The notes: generated from the letters alone by a model not told the origin. A DNA stretch of 64,000 bases from Streptomyces caeruleatus (GCF_001514235.1 NZ_KQ948934.1:62001-126000), one strand, 5' to 3'; positions 44,170 to 53,616 are shown, numbered from the stretch's first letter. Made by a program: numbers and translations.

Positions 44170-45588
44170 TCAGCCCACCCGCCGAATCAGCGCCAAATAC
44201 ATCGCATCAGTCCCATGCACATGCGGCCACAACTGCACATCAGGCCCCTCCCCCAACTCCGGCACCCCCACCAACAACCCTCGCGCATCGATCAGCTCAG
44301 CCCCACCCCGCTGCTTCAACACGTCCTCCACCACCGCCCGGGTCTCGGCAAGATGAGGCGAACACGTCGCATACCCCACCACCCCACCCACCCGCACAGA
44401 ATCAAGCGCCGCCCGCAACAACTCCCGCTGCAACGGCGCAAACCCCTCAAGATCCTCCGGCCGCCGCCGCCACCGAGCCTCCGGCCGCCGCCGCAACGCC
44501 CCCAGCCCCGTACACGGCACATCCACCAGCACCCGGTCAAAACTCCCCGCCCGCCAGGCCGGCCGAGTCCCATCAGCGGTGATCACCTGATACGGCCCAG
44601 GGTTACCCGCCAGAGCCTTCGCCACCAGCCCCGCCCGATGCGGCTGCTTCTCGGAGGCCAGCAACACGGCCCCCCGCTCCGCAGCCAGCGCCCCGAGCAG
44701 CGCCGCCTTCCCCCCGGGCCCGGCACACCCGTCGAGCCACTTCTCGTCAGGCCCCTCCAACGGCGCGTTGGCCAGCGCGAGAGCGACGAGCTGACTCCCC
44801 TCGTCCTGCACCCCCGCACGCCCTTCCCGTACAGCCTCCACGGCCCCGGGCTCCCCGCCCTCGGCGAGCCGCACGGCATACGGCGACCACCGCCCCGGCA
44901 CCGCGGCCTCCTCACCGAGCAGCTCCTCGGTCGTGGCCCGCCCCGGCCGCGCGACGAGCGTCACCTCGGGCCGCTCGTTGTCGGCGGCCAGCAACCGCTC
45001 GATCCCGGCCCGCCCACCACCGAGCGAGTCCCAGAGCGCCGAGACAACCCACCGCGGATGCGAGTGCACGAGGGCGAGATGGTCCTCGGGATCGTCGTCG
45101 TACGGCGGAGCGACCCGCTGGATCCACCCGTCGAGATCGTCCTGCGCGACCTTCCGCAGCACGGCGTTCACGAACTTGGCCCGCCCGTCGCCCAGAACCA
45201 CCCGCGCGAGTTCCACGGACGCGGACACGGCGGCATGCGGCGGGATCCGCGTCCCGAGCAACTGGTGCACACCCAGGCTGAGCACATCGAGCACCGGCGG
45301 GTCGACCTCGCGCAGAGGCCGGTCCACACAGGCGGCGATGACGGCGTCGTACGTCCCCTGCCACCGCAGCGTCCCGTACACCAACTCGGTGGCGAGCGCG
45401 GCGTCCCGCCCGTCGAAGTCGCCCTTCTCCCGCGCCTTCCGCAGCAACGGCGGCAGCACGAGGTTGGCGTACGCGTCCCGCTCGTCCACCGCGCGCAACG
45501 CCTCGAAGGCGAGGACGCGGACGGGGTCCTTCTGGGGCCGTCGATAGGGCTTGCCGGGTCTGCGGGGCCGACGGGAGGTGTCGCTCAC
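44170..45588 (-). CDS. rsmB: 16S rRNA (cytosine-C5)-methyltransferase RsmB
   Basis: The 472-residue protein has an N-terminal NusB-like RNA-binding domain (about residues 25-165). A SAM methyltransferase domain follows, with CAGPGGKAALL (SAM binding), VDVPCTGLGALRRRPEARWR with one active-site Cys, and GYATCSPHL with the catalytic Cys. It methylates position 967 of 16S rRNA (E. coli numbering). GTG 45588 is chosen since the first tract SDTSRRPRRPGKPYRRPQKD is the usual basic start. It is 106 bases downstream of fmt. Confidence 0.94.
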   Translation of the reverse strand: MSDTSRRPRRPGKPYRRPQKDPVRVLAFEALRAVDERDAYANLVLPPLLRKAREKGDFDGRDAALATELVYGTLRWQGTYDAVIAACVDRPLREVDPPVLDVLSLGVHQLLGTRIPPHAAVSASVELARVVLGDGRAKFVNAVLRKVAQDDLDGWIQRVAPPYDDDPEDHLALVHSHPRWVVSALWDSLGGGRAGIERLLAADNERPEVTLVARPGRATTEELLGEEAAVPGRWSPYAVRLAEGGEPGAVEAVREGRAGVQDEGSQLVALALANAPLEGPDEKWLDGCAGPGGKAALLGALAAERGAVLLASEKQPHRAGLVAKALAGNPGPYQVITADGTRPAWRAGSFDRVLVDVPCTGLGALRRRPEARWRRRPEDLEGFAPLQRELLRAALDSVRVGGVVGYATCSPHLAETRAVVEDVLKQRGGAELIDARGLLVGVPELGEGPDVQLWPHVHGTDAMYLALIRRVG

Positions 45589-45694
45589 GAAAAAGGTGCT
45601 CCGGATGTGCGGGAAGAGATGTACGACCAGCCTACGTCGCACCACGACCCCGGCGTACGGCTGGTGCACCCGAGGCCATGGGGCCGTCGGCCGG

Positions 45695-46627
45695 TCAGAC
45701 CCCGAGCTTCTCGCCGTCCCCGATCCGCACGCCCCGCGCCCAGTCGGCGGCCCGCATCGGCTTCTTGCCCTGGGCCTGCACCCACAGCAGCTCGACGGCG
45801 TACGACCCGGTCCCGACGTACACGTTGTTCTTCCCCACCGACAGCGCGCCCGGGGCGAGGTCGTCCCGCCCGGGCACCGGCTGCACCTGGATCAGCTTGA
45901 GCCGCTCGCCACGGAAGACGGTCCAGGCGCCCGGCGCCGGGGTGCACCCGCGCACGAGACGGTCGACGCGCAGGGAAGGCGCGGCCCAGTCGATGTGGGC
46001 GTCCTCGACGTTGACCTTGGGAGCGAGGGTGATCCCCTCGTTCGGCTGCGGCACGGCCTTCAACGTGCCGTCCGCGATCCCGTCCATGGTCGCGGCGAGC
46101 AGCCCGGCCCCGGCGAAGGCGAGCCTGGTCAGCAGGTCGCCGCTGGTGTCGGTGTGCCGGATCTCCTCGGTGACGGTGCCGTAGACGGGCCCGGAGTCGA
46201 GTCCTTCCTCGATGAGGAAGGTGGAGGCCCCGGTGATCTCGTCGCCCGCCATGATGGCGTGCTGCACGGGTGCGGCCCCACGCCAGGCCGGAAGCAGCGA
46301 GAAGTGCAGGTTGACCCAGCCGTGGGCCGGGATGTCGAGGGCGACGCGGGGCAGCAGGGCGCCGTAGGCGACGACGGGACAGCAGTCGGGCGCGATCTCC
46401 CTGAGCCGCTCCAGGAACTCGGGGTCCCGCGGCCTGGCCGGCTTGAGCACCTCGATCCCGGCCTCCACGGCCCGCTCGGCCACCGGACTCGCCACCATCC
46501 GGCGCCCGCGCCCCGCCTGCGCGTCCGGCCGCGTCACGACAGCGGCCACCTCGTGCCGCCCGGAGGCGATCAGAGCGTCCAGAGCGGGAACAGCAACCTC
46601 GGGGGTACCGGCGAAGACAAGCTTCAT
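45695..46627 (-). CDS. fmt: Methionyl-tRNA formyltransferase
   Basis: The 310-residue enzyme formylates initiator Met-tRNA with 10-formyl-tetrahydrofolate. The N-terminal formyltransferase domain contains MKLVFAGTPEVAVPAL and the catalytic HFSLLPAWRGAAP with its Asn-x-His pair in WVNLHFS. The C-terminal domain (about residues 205-305) binds tRNA. It starts at ATG 46627 and probably shares a transcript with rsmB. Confidence 0.96.
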   Translation of the reverse strand: MKLVFAGTPEVAVPALDALIASGRHEVAAVVTRPDAQAGRGRRMVASPVAERAVEAGIEVLKPARPRDPEFLERLREIAPDCCPVVAYGALLPRVALDIPAHGWVNLHFSLLPAWRGAAPVQHAIMAGDEITGASTFLIEEGLDSGPVYGTVTEEIRHTDTSGDLLTRLAFAGAGLLAATMDGIADGTLKAVPQPNEGITLAPKVNVEDAHIDWAAPSLRVDRLVRGCTPAPGAWTVFRGERLKLIQVQPVPGRDDLAPGALSVGKNNVYVGTGSYAVELLWVQAQGKKPMRAADWARGVRIGDGEKLGV

Positions 46628-46785
46628 GGGTGGACACGGGCCTCTCGGGCGGGGTCGGTTGGGCAACACACAAGTCTATGGGTGCCCGGGACGGGACTCA
46701 CATGCGGAACCCCACGAGCGGTTGCCCCAGGTGCGCGGGTGGGCAGGCGTCCGAGGCCGGAGGTCGAGGCGCGCACCCCCGTCCA

Positions 46786-46813
46786 GGGGCGTAGGCATAT
46801 GCCCATACGCCCC
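46786..46813. promoter_or_regulatory. Nested palindrome between fmt and the HTH-like gene
   Basis: A perfect ten-base palindrome GGCATATGCC (46794-46803) is enclosed by perfect eight-base arms GGGGCGTA (46786-46793) and TACGCCCC (46806-46813), the right arm being displaced by two bases. It lies in the 316-base divergent region 46628-46943, which otherwise holds no ORF. Confidence 0.6.
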
Positions 46814-46843
46814 CACTGCGTGACCCCCGGACCGCTCCCGCGT

Positions 46844-46864
46844 TGGTCAAGAGAGAGTTGACCA
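46844..46864. promoter_or_regulatory. Inverted repeat TGGTCAA/TTGACCA near the HTH-like gene
   Basis: Seven-base perfect arms at 46844-46850 and 46858-46864 enclose GAGAGAG. The right arm contains TTGACC, which could be a -35 box for the gene at 46944, placing a repressor site on the promoter; I see no clear -10 box. Confidence 0.45.
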
Positions 46865-46943
46865 CAACGGGCCGCACCCGCCCCACCCGCCGTACCCGCG
46901 GGGCGGCCCTCCACTTTTCAACGCCGGTTCGAGAGGCTTGTTC

Positions 46944-47486
46944 ATGGCCGACCACGCAACCCACGACGCCCAGGCTCGGGCCAGCCTGCACTTGCTGGTG
47001 CGGGACATCGAGCGGGTCCGCCGGCAGGTGGACGCACTGCGTACGCTCACCGCCCAGTTGGGCAACGTCTACCGCCCGCGCCGCTCCGGCCCCTCCACGG
47101 GCTTCGTCGTCTACGGACGGGCCCCCGCCCCGACGGTCCGTCTCGCCCAGGAGCTGCGGGACAGTGTCGAAACCCTGGTCACGGCGGCCGTGGACTTCGA
47201 CCGCTCGCTCGGCTTCTCCTGGGACGCGGTCGGTTCCGCCCTCGGCGTCACCAAGCAGGCCGTCCATCGCCGCTACGGCGCGCGCCGCGCCGCCACCCAG
47301 GCCGCGGCCGAGGCCGAGCGGACGACCGAGCCCTCGGGCACCCGGACGGTCAACGTCACCACCGCCCTCCCCCCGGTGCCGACCGTTCCCGCGGCCCGCT
47401 CCATGCCGACGCAGCCGACGGCAGGCAGTCCGGCCATCCGCGACGAGGCCAGGCCCACGGCGTTTCCCGGCCCTCGCAACGGCTGA
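46944..47486 (+). CDS. Small HTH-like actinobacterial protein
   Basis: The 180-residue protein begins with a helical region (LHLLVRDIERVRRQVDALRT). Mid-protein it has a probable helix-turn-helix (FSWDAVGSALGVTKQAVHRRYG, about residues 88-109, resembling a sigma-region-4 or MerR-like fold). It ends in a disordered Thr/Pro-rich tail. I do not know a function. The conserved place between fmt and priA in Streptomyces suggests a housekeeping regulator. ATG 46944 has GAGAGG eight bases before it. Two inverted repeats lie upstream. Confidence 0.8.
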   Translation: MADHATHDAQARASLHLLVRDIERVRRQVDALRTLTAQLGNVYRPRRSGPSTGFVVYGRAPAPTVRLAQELRDSVETLVTAAVDFDRSLGFSWDAVGSALGVTKQAVHRRYGARRAATQAAAEAERTTEPSGTRTVNVTTALPPVPTVPAARSMPTQPTAGSPAIRDEARPTAFPGPRNG

Positions 47487-47630
47487 CACCCCCCACGCTC
47501 TGCCCTCCCGAAGCGCACCCGGGAGGGCAGAGGCATGTCCGAGCCGACTCGGCAGCCCGTCCTGCCCCCGCGGCACGCCGCACTCTCCCGCACTCTCATC
47601 GCGCCCTCCGGGCCCCGGGGCCCGCCGCCC

Positions 47631-49784
47631 TCACCCGATGTCCGGCGGGTCGATCCGAACCCGCACCCCGGCCTCGCCGCCTCCCCGCGCCATCCGCGCC
47701 GCCTGCGCGGCCTTCAACGCCGAGGCCAACGCGGCCCCGCTGCCCGGCGGCACCCGCACCAACGCCCGCTCCCACTGCTCACCCGGCGGCGGCGCCCCCA
47801 CACGCCGCGGTCGCCCCACCGCGGTGACGGGCACCGGTACGGGCCCCAACACCTCGGCCCCCGGCGGTAGTTCGGCCGTACGGAGGAACTCGGCGACCGC
47901 CTCCCCGGGCCCGGCCACGGAAGCCATCCGGGACACCGGCGGAAACCCGAGCTCGGCCCGCTCCCCGAGCTCCCGTACCGCATGTCCGACGGGGTCCCAC
48001 CGCACCAGCGCCTGCACCGGCCGCAGCGTGGGCTCGGCCACGACGACCACCGTCCCCCCGGCACTCTGCGGCCGCACGAGTGAGGCGGCCGCGATCCAGC
48101 GGCGCAACGCGTCCTCTGCGGCCCGCAGATCGGGTCGCCCGAGCATGGCCCAGCCGTCCAGCAGCAGAGCCGCCGCATAACCGCCCTCGGCTACGGGTTC
48201 GGCCCCGGGCGTGCTCACGACCAGTGAGGGCGTCCCCGGCACGGTGTCCAGCACATGCTCACGCCCAGAGGTCCGAACGGGTACGGCGGGAAAGGCCCGC
48301 CCCAACTCCTCGGCGGTTCGCCTCGCCCCCACCACCTGGGCGCGCAACCGGAACGCACCGCACTCCGGGCAGTGCCAGGCGCCCTCCTCACGCCCGCACC
48401 ACCCGCACCGCAGTTCGGCGCCGGAGCCCTGCGCCTCCAGTGGCCCGGAGCAGTGCCGACACCGAGCTGGCGCCCGGCAGTTGGCGCAGGCCATCCTCGG
48501 CACATAGCCGCGCCGGGGCACCTGGACCAGCACCGGTCCCTGCCGCAGCCCCTCCCGCACCGCCTGCCAGGCGAGCGTCGGCAGCCGGGCGGCCCGCGCG
48601 GCCTCGTCCCGTGCGAGATCAGCGTCCCCCACGGTCCGTACGAGCGGAGCCGCACCCCGCACCTGCTCCCGCCCGGCGACCAACGGCCGGGCCCACCCGC
48701 TCTCGACGAGCTGGGCGGCCTCGACGGTGCAGCTCCAACTCCCCAGCAGAAAGCCGCACTTGTCCTGCGCCGCCCGCAGCAGCAGCACATCGCGCGCATG
48801 GGGCTGCGGGGCGTGCGGCTCGCTGTGGCTGTCGTCGCCGTCGTCCCAGAGGGCGACCAGCCCGAGATCCCGCACGGGCGCGAACATGGCCGCCCGGGTC
48901 CCCACGACCGCCCGTACGCTGCCCCGGTGTACCGCGAGCCACTCCCGATACCGCTTCTCGGGCCCGGCGTCGGCGGTCAGCACCGCATGCCGTCCCTTGC
49001 CCATGAGCGAGGTCAGCGCGGCATCCACCCGCGCGACGGCCCGGCCGTCCGGCAGGACCACCAGCACGCCCCGGCCGGAGGCCAGTGTCGCGACGACGGC
49101 CCGCGCCAGCTCCTCGCTCCAGTCGGGCCCGGGCAGCGCGTTCCACACGGCACGCGGGGCACCCCCGGAGGCCAGCGACTCCAGAAAGGCGGCCCCCCGC
49201 TCGTAGCGCCCCCAGGACCCCGCCTCGGGCCTGCCGGGCGGCGGCAGCGGCTCCGGTGACGGCCGCTGCTCGGCCCGTGCGCTGCGCGGCGGCACGGCCA
49301 GCTGGAGCACATCGGCGAGCCCACCCGCGTACCGGTCGGCCACGGCACGTGCGAGCCCGAGCAACTCCTCGCTCAGCACCCGCTCCGGGGAAACGACCTG
49401 GGCGAGCGCCGCGAGCGGCCCGGAGTAGTCGGACTCGGCAAGGCGTGCCACCAGGAACCCGTCGATGAGCCCGCCGCCCTCACGCCGCCCCTCACGCACC
49501 CGATGCCGTCCGGCGCCGAACCGCACCCGCACCCGCACCCCGGGCTGCGCGTCGGCGTCCAGCTCCGCGGGCACGGCGTAGTCGAAGTACCGGTCGAGAT
49601 GCAGTACGCCCTTGTCGACGAGGACCCGGGCGACCGGCAGCTCCTTCGCGAGCTCGGCCCCCCGCCAGGTCCTGGGCTTGGCCCGCGGCACCTTCGCCTG
49701 CCGCACGCTCTCCCGAATGAGCGCGAGCTGCTCGGGCGACGCCCCCTCGGCCCCGCCCTGACCGTTCTCGTTCTCGCTGCTCAC
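47631..49784 (-). CDS. priA: Primosomal protein N' (PriA), helicase-degenerate
   Basis: The 717-residue protein aligns with PriA: an N-terminal DNA-binding domain (RVLVDKGVLHLDRYFDYAVP) and a zinc-binding region with eight cysteines (CANCRAPARCRHC then CGWCGREEGAWHCPECG). The ATPase motifs are degraded: no GxxGxGKT is present where Walker A should be, and the DEEH box reads DDGDDSH. Actinobacterial PriA proteins are known to be non-canonical. It may load the replisome at restart without unwinding. It starts at GTG 49784 with no strong ribosome site. Confidence 0.92.
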   Translation of the reverse strand: MSSENENGQGGAEGASPEQLALIRESVRQAKVPRAKPRTWRGAELAKELPVARVLVDKGVLHLDRYFDYAVPAELDADAQPGVRVRVRFGAGRHRVREGRREGGGLIDGFLVARLAESDYSGPLAALAQVVSPERVLSEELLGLARAVADRYAGGLADVLQLAVPPRSARAEQRPSPEPLPPPGRPEAGSWGRYERGAAFLESLASGGAPRAVWNALPGPDWSEELARAVVATLASGRGVLVVLPDGRAVARVDAALTSLMGKGRHAVLTADAGPEKRYREWLAVHRGSVRAVVGTRAAMFAPVRDLGLVALWDDGDDSHSEPHAPQPHARDVLLLRAAQDKCGFLLGSWSCTVEAAQLVESGWARPLVAGREQVRGAAPLVRTVGDADLARDEAARAARLPTLAWQAVREGLRQGPVLVQVPRRGYVPRMACANCRAPARCRHCSGPLEAQGSGAELRCGWCGREEGAWHCPECGAFRLRAQVVGARRTAEELGRAFPAVPVRTSGREHVLDTVPGTPSLVVSTPGAEPVAEGGYAAALLLDGWAMLGRPDLRAAEDALRRWIAAASLVRPQSAGGTVVVVAEPTLRPVQALVRWDPVGHAVRELGERAELGFPPVSRMASVAGPGEAVAEFLRTAELPPGAEVLGPVPVPVTAVGRPRRVGAPPPGEQWERALVRVPPGSGAALASALKAAQAARMARGGGEAGVRVRIDPPDIG

Positions 49785-49852
49785 GCCTGCATTCTTACCA
49801 AACGCCACTGACAACCGACGGCGCCCGAGTTCCCGCACGAGGACACGCCGAA

Positions 49853-49880
49853 GCCCGGCCTCCCACAAGGGAGACCGGGC
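49853..49880 (-). terminator. Terminator after metK
   Basis: GCCCGGCCTCCC (49853-49864) and GGGAGACCGGGC (49869-49880) form a 12-pair stem with one mismatch and the loop ACAA (TTGT on the minus strand). It lies 22 bases downstream of the metK stop and separates it from priA. Confidence 0.75.
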
Positions 49881-49901
49881 CTCTTGCGGAGCTGGGGACC
49901 C

Positions 49902-51110
49902 TTACAGGCCCACTGCCTTCTGCAGCGCCTCCACCCGGTCCGTGCGCTCCCAGGTGAACTCCGGCAGCTCACGGCCGAAGTGGCCGTAGGCCGCGGTCTG
50001 GGCGTAGATCGGGCGGAGCAGGTCCAGGTCGCGGATGATCGCGGCCGGACGCAGGTCGAAGACCTGCTCGATGGCCTTCTCGATCTTCTCGGCGTCGACC
50101 TTGGCCGTGCCGAAGGTCTCGACGAACAGACCGACGGGCTCGGCCTTGCCGATCGCGTACGCCACCTGCACCTCGCAGCGGGAGGCCAGGCCGGCCGCGA
50201 CGACGTTCTTGGCGACCCAGCGCATCGCGTACGCCGCCGAACGGTCCACCTTGGACGGGTCCTTGCCGGAGAACGCGCCGCCGCCGTGGCGGGCCATGCC
50301 GCCGTAGGTGTCGATGATGATCTTCCGGCCGGTCAGACCGGCGTCACCCATCGGACCACCGATCTCGAAACGGCCGGTGGGGTTGACCAGAAGGCGGTAG
50401 TTCTCCGTGTCGAGCTTGATGCCGTCGTCGAGGAGGGCCTTCAGCTCCGGCTCGACCACGAACTCCCGGATGTCGGGAGCGAGGAGGGAGTCGAGGTCGA
50501 TGTCGCTCGCGTGCTGCGAGGAGACGACGACCGTGTCCAGGCGGACCGCCTTGTCGCCGTCGTACTCGATGGTGACCTGCGTCTTGCCGTCGGGGCGCAG
50601 GTAGGGGATGGTGCCGTTCTTGCGGACCTCGGAGAGGCGCTTGGACAGGCGGTGCGCCAGGAAGATCGGCAGCGGCATCAGCGTCGGCGTCTCGTCCGTC
50701 GCGTAGCCGAACATCAGGCCCTGGTCACCGGCGCCCTGGCGGTCCAGCTCGTCCTCGTCGCCCTCGACCCGCGACTCGTACGCGGTGTCCACGCCCTGCG
50801 CGATGTCCGGCGACTGCGAGCCGATCGAGACCGAGACACCGCAGGAAGCGCCGTCGAAGCCCTTCTTCGAGGAGTCGTAGCCGATCTCGAGGATCTTGTT
50901 GCGGACCAGCGTCGCGATGTCCGCGTACGTCTTGGTCGTGACCTCGCCGGCCACGTGCACCAGACCGGTCGTGATCAGGGTCTCGACGGCGACGCGGGAC
51001 GTCGGGTCCTCACGCAGAAGCGCGTCGAGAATGGTGTCGCTGATCTGGTCAGCGATCTTGTCGGGGTGACCCTCGGTCACGGACTCCGAGGTGAACAGGC
51101 GACGGGACAC
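49902..51110 (-). CDS. metK: S-adenosylmethionine synthetase
   Basis: The 402-residue enzyme makes SAM from methionine and ATP. Signatures include VTEGHPDKIADQISD, GAGDQGLMFGYA and GGGAFSGKDPSKVDRS (ATP-binding and metal loops). GTG 51110 has AGGGAG five bases upstream, and the upstream extension of the frame was rejected. No SAM riboswitch-like structure is seen in the 231-base leader (51111-51341). Confidence 0.97.
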   Translation of the reverse strand: MSRRLFTSESVTEGHPDKIADQISDTILDALLREDPTSRVAVETLITTGLVHVAGEVTTKTYADIATLVRNKILEIGYDSSKKGFDGASCGVSVSIGSQSPDIAQGVDTAYESRVEGDEDELDRQGAGDQGLMFGYATDETPTLMPLPIFLAHRLSKRLSEVRKNGTIPYLRPDGKTQVTIEYDGDKAVRLDTVVVSSQHASDIDLDSLLAPDIREFVVEPELKALLDDGIKLDTENYRLLVNPTGRFEIGGPMGDAGLTGRKIIIDTYGGMARHGGGAFSGKDPSKVDRSAAYAMRWVAKNVVAAGLASRCEVQVAYAIGKAEPVGLFVETFGTAKVDAEKIEKAIEQVFDLRPAAIIRDLDLLRPIYAQTAAYGHFGRELPEFTWERTDRVEALQKAVGL

Positions 51111-51341
51111 AACGCTCCCTGTGGTTGCAGCGGCTGCTGGCTGATCATTGGCGGACGGGACGGGGGCTGCGCCCGGCGTCGTCCGAGGACAGTTTATCTG
51201 TCGCGCTCGGCCACCGACCCCCTGTCTCGCCTCTCGGGAGCGCTGTGACCTGCGGCACGGGCATTCTGCCCAATCCCACACGCCCTTGGCCAGGGGCGCC
51301 ACACCCGAATCGAGTGAGGCTCGCGGGATGCCGACAACGCA

Positions 51342-52553
51342 TCAAACATTTGAGCCCAGTCGGCGTGCCACCAGGTCCCATACGGTTTCGGCCAGGGCCT
51401 CCTTGGGCCCGTACGGCACGGGTGTCTCGGTGCCGTCGGCGCCCAGGACGACCGCCTCGTTCTCCTCGGAGCCGAAGGTCTTGCGCTCGCCCACCTCGTT
51501 CACCACGAGGAGGTCGCACCCCTTGCGCTCCAGCTTCTTACGGCCGTTGGCCAGGACGTCGTCCGTCTCAGCGGCGAAGCCGACGACGACCTGGCCGGGA
51601 CGGGCGCGGTCGGTCGAGATCTCCGCGAGGATGTCCGGATTCCGCACCAGGACGATGGGCTCGGGCTCCTGGCCGTCCCGCTTCTTGATCTTTCCGGCGG
51701 CGTACGTGGCCGGTCGGAAGTCCGCGACCGCCGCCGCCATGACCACCGCGTCGGCGTCCGGCGCGGCCTTGAGGACCGCCTCGCGCAGCTGTACGGCCGT
51801 GCCGACCTGGACGACGTCCACGCCGGCCGGGTCGGGCATGCCGGTGTTGGCGGCGATCAGTGTCACGCGGGCGCCCCGGGCGGCGGCGGTGCGGGCGAGG
51901 GCGTAGCCCTGCTTGCCGGAGGAGCGGTTGCCGAGGAAGCGGACGGGGTCGAGGGGCTCGCGGGTGCCGCCGGCGCTGACGACGACGTGCCGTCCCTCGA
52001 GGTCGGGCTCGGTGACGCCGCGGGCCAGCACACGGCGGCAGACCTCGAAGATCTCCGCGGGGTCGGGCAGCCTGCCCTTGCCGGTGTCGACGCCGGTGAG
52101 GCGGCCGACGGCGGGCTCGATGACGATCGCGCCGCGTCGGCGCAGCGTCGCCACGTTCTCCTGGGTGGCCGGGTGCTCCCACATCTCGGTGTGCATGGCG
52201 GGGGCGAAGAGCACCGGGCAGCGGGCCGTGAGCAGGGTGTTGGTCAGCAGGTCGTCGGCGAGGCCGTGGGCCGCCTTGGCGAGGATGTCGGCCGTGGCCG
52301 GGGCGACGACCACCAGGTCGGCGTGCTGGCCGATGCGGACGTGCGGGACCTCGTGGACGTCGTCCCAGACCTCTGTCGAGACGGGATTGCCGGACAGGGC
52401 GGACCAGGTGGCGGCGCCGACGAAGTGCAGCGCGGAGGCGGTGGGCACGACCCGGACGTCATGCCCGGACTCCGAGAGTCTGCGCAGCAGCTCACAGGCC
52501 TTGTACGCGGCGATGCCACCGCTGACGCCCAGAACGACCTTCGGCTTGTCCAC
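51342..52553 (-). CDS. coaBC: Bifunctional phosphopantothenoylcysteine decarboxylase/synthetase
   Basis: The 403-residue CoaBC (Dfp) protein makes 4'-phosphopantetheine for coenzyme A. The N-terminal CoaC flavoprotein part (about 1-185) has GVSGGIAAYKACELLRRL, the active-site His in EVPHVRIG and PAMHTEMW. The C-terminal CoaB part has SAGGTREPLDPVRFLGNRSS and AAGKIKK with the catalytic Lys. GTG 52553 follows GGGGAGAG, and the longer ATG at 52577 is less well placed. Confidence 0.95.
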   Translation of the reverse strand: MDKPKVVLGVSGGIAAYKACELLRRLSESGHDVRVVPTASALHFVGAATWSALSGNPVSTEVWDDVHEVPHVRIGQHADLVVVAPATADILAKAAHGLADDLLTNTLLTARCPVLFAPAMHTEMWEHPATQENVATLRRRGAIVIEPAVGRLTGVDTGKGRLPDPAEIFEVCRRVLARGVTEPDLEGRHVVVSAGGTREPLDPVRFLGNRSSGKQGYALARTAAARGARVTLIAANTGMPDPAGVDVVQVGTAVQLREAVLKAAPDADAVVMAAAVADFRPATYAAGKIKKRDGQEPEPIVLVRNPDILAEISTDRARPGQVVVGFAAETDDVLANGRKKLERKGCDLLVVNEVGERKTFGSEENEAVVLGADGTETPVPYGPKEALAETVWDLVARRLGSNV

Positions 52554-52612
52554 CGTCTCTCCCCGGGATCGGCTCATGTGCGCCAGGGACCAGCGCACGA
52601 CTCCACTACACA

Positions 52613-52647
52613 CCACAGGCCCGGCAGTCGGCCTGCCGGGCCTGTGG
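52613..52647 (-). terminator. Terminator after rpoZ
   Basis: CCACAGGCCCGGCA (52613-52626) and TGCCGGGCCTGTGG (52634-52647) form a perfect 14-base-pair stem with a seven-base loop, 30 bases past the rpoZ stop. It should end the mihF-gmk-rpoZ transcript and separate it from coaBC. Confidence 0.85.
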
Positions 52648-52676
52648 AAAAGTCAGCTGCAAGCTGTAAATCGTAC

Positions 52677-52949
52677 TTACTGTGCCGGGCCCTCGACGGC
52701 CTCGGACGTCAGCAGACCCGCGTTGATCTCGCGCAGGGCGATCGAGAGCGGCTTCTCGTGGACGTGGGTGTCCACCAGCGGACCGACGTACTCGAGGAGG
52801 CCCTCGCCGAGCTGCGAGTAGTACGCGTTGATCTGGCGGGCACGCTTGGCCGCGTAGATCACGAGGCTGTACTTCGAGTCGGTGGCCTCGAGGAGCTCGT
52901 CGATCGGCGGGTTGATGATGCCCTCGGGCGCGGAGATGGAAGAGGACAC
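52677..52949 (-). CDS. rpoZ: RNA polymerase omega subunit
   Basis: The 90-residue subunit supports assembly of RNA polymerase by clamping beta prime. The conserved segment SKYSLVIYAAKRARQINAYY and the C-terminal EKPLSIALREINAG identify it. It starts at GTG 52949 with GGAAGG upstream, 51 bases after gmk. Omega is involved in ppGpp binding in some bacteria, which fits the gene's linkage to guanylate kinase. Confidence 0.96.
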   Translation of the reverse strand: MSSSISAPEGIINPPIDELLEATDSKYSLVIYAAKRARQINAYYSQLGEGLLEYVGPLVDTHVHEKPLSIALREINAGLLTSEAVEGPAQ

Positions 52950-53000
52950 GCTCTACCTTCCGATGGATGGGAAAGATTCAGTGTGCATGGTCAGTGACGA

Positions 53001-53558
53001 TCACACAACGTCCATCAAGGCTAGCAGCTCGCGCGCCACGTCCTCGACGGAGGTGTTGACCAAGGTCACATCGAACTCCGGCTCGGCTGCCAGCTCGACC
53101 TTCGCCGCGTCCAGCCGGCGTTCGATCACCTCGGGCGGCTCGGTGCCACGTCCGGTGAGTCTGCGCACGAGCTCCTCCCAGGAGGGAGGGGCCAGGAACA
53201 CGAGCTGGGCCTCCGCCATGGACTCGCGGACCTGCCGGGCACCCTGGAGGTCGATCTCCAGGAGCACGGGCTCCCCCGCCTCCAGCCGCTCCAGCACGGC
53301 CGCACGCGGCGTGCCGTAGCGGTTGCCGGCGAACTCGGCCCACTCCAGCAGCTCACCGTTGGCGATCAGCTTGTCCATCTCGTCGTCGGTGACGAAGAAG
53401 TAGTGGACTCCGTGCCGCTCGCCGGGGCGGGGCTTGCGGGTCGTCGCCGACACCGAGAGCCAGACCTCGGGGTGTTCCTTGCGCATATGGGCGACGACCG
53501 TGCTCTTGCCGACCCCGGAGGGGCCGGAGAGCACGGTCAGCCGCGGACGTTCACTCAT
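53001..53558 (-). CDS. gmk: Guanylate kinase
   Basis: The 185-residue enzyme phosphorylates GMP to GDP. The P-loop SGPSGVGKST is at residues 11-20. GMP-binding residues are in SATTRKPRPGERHGVHYFF, and LLEIDLQGARQV follows. ATG 53558 gives the usual length; the open frame extends upstream through mihF antisense-free sequence but has no support. It lies 58 bases after mihF and before rpoZ. Confidence 0.96.
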   Translation of the reverse strand: MSERPRLTVLSGPSGVGKSTVVAHMRKEHPEVWLSVSATTRKPRPGERHGVHYFFVTDDEMDKLIANGELLEWAEFAGNRYGTPRAAVLERLEAGEPVLLEIDLQGARQVRESMAEAQLVFLAPPSWEELVRRLTGRGTEPPEVIERRLDAAKVELAAEPEFDVTLVNTSVEDVARELLALMDVV

Positions 53559-53616
53559 GCAGCGATTATTCCAGCAATCCCGGAGTGCCCGGGACTCCCG
53601 GTCCGGAGTGACCGGA

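Noticed and set aside
51111..51341. SAM riboswitch before metK
   Set aside because: No conserved SAM-I/SAM-II helices or motifs could be drawn in this leader.
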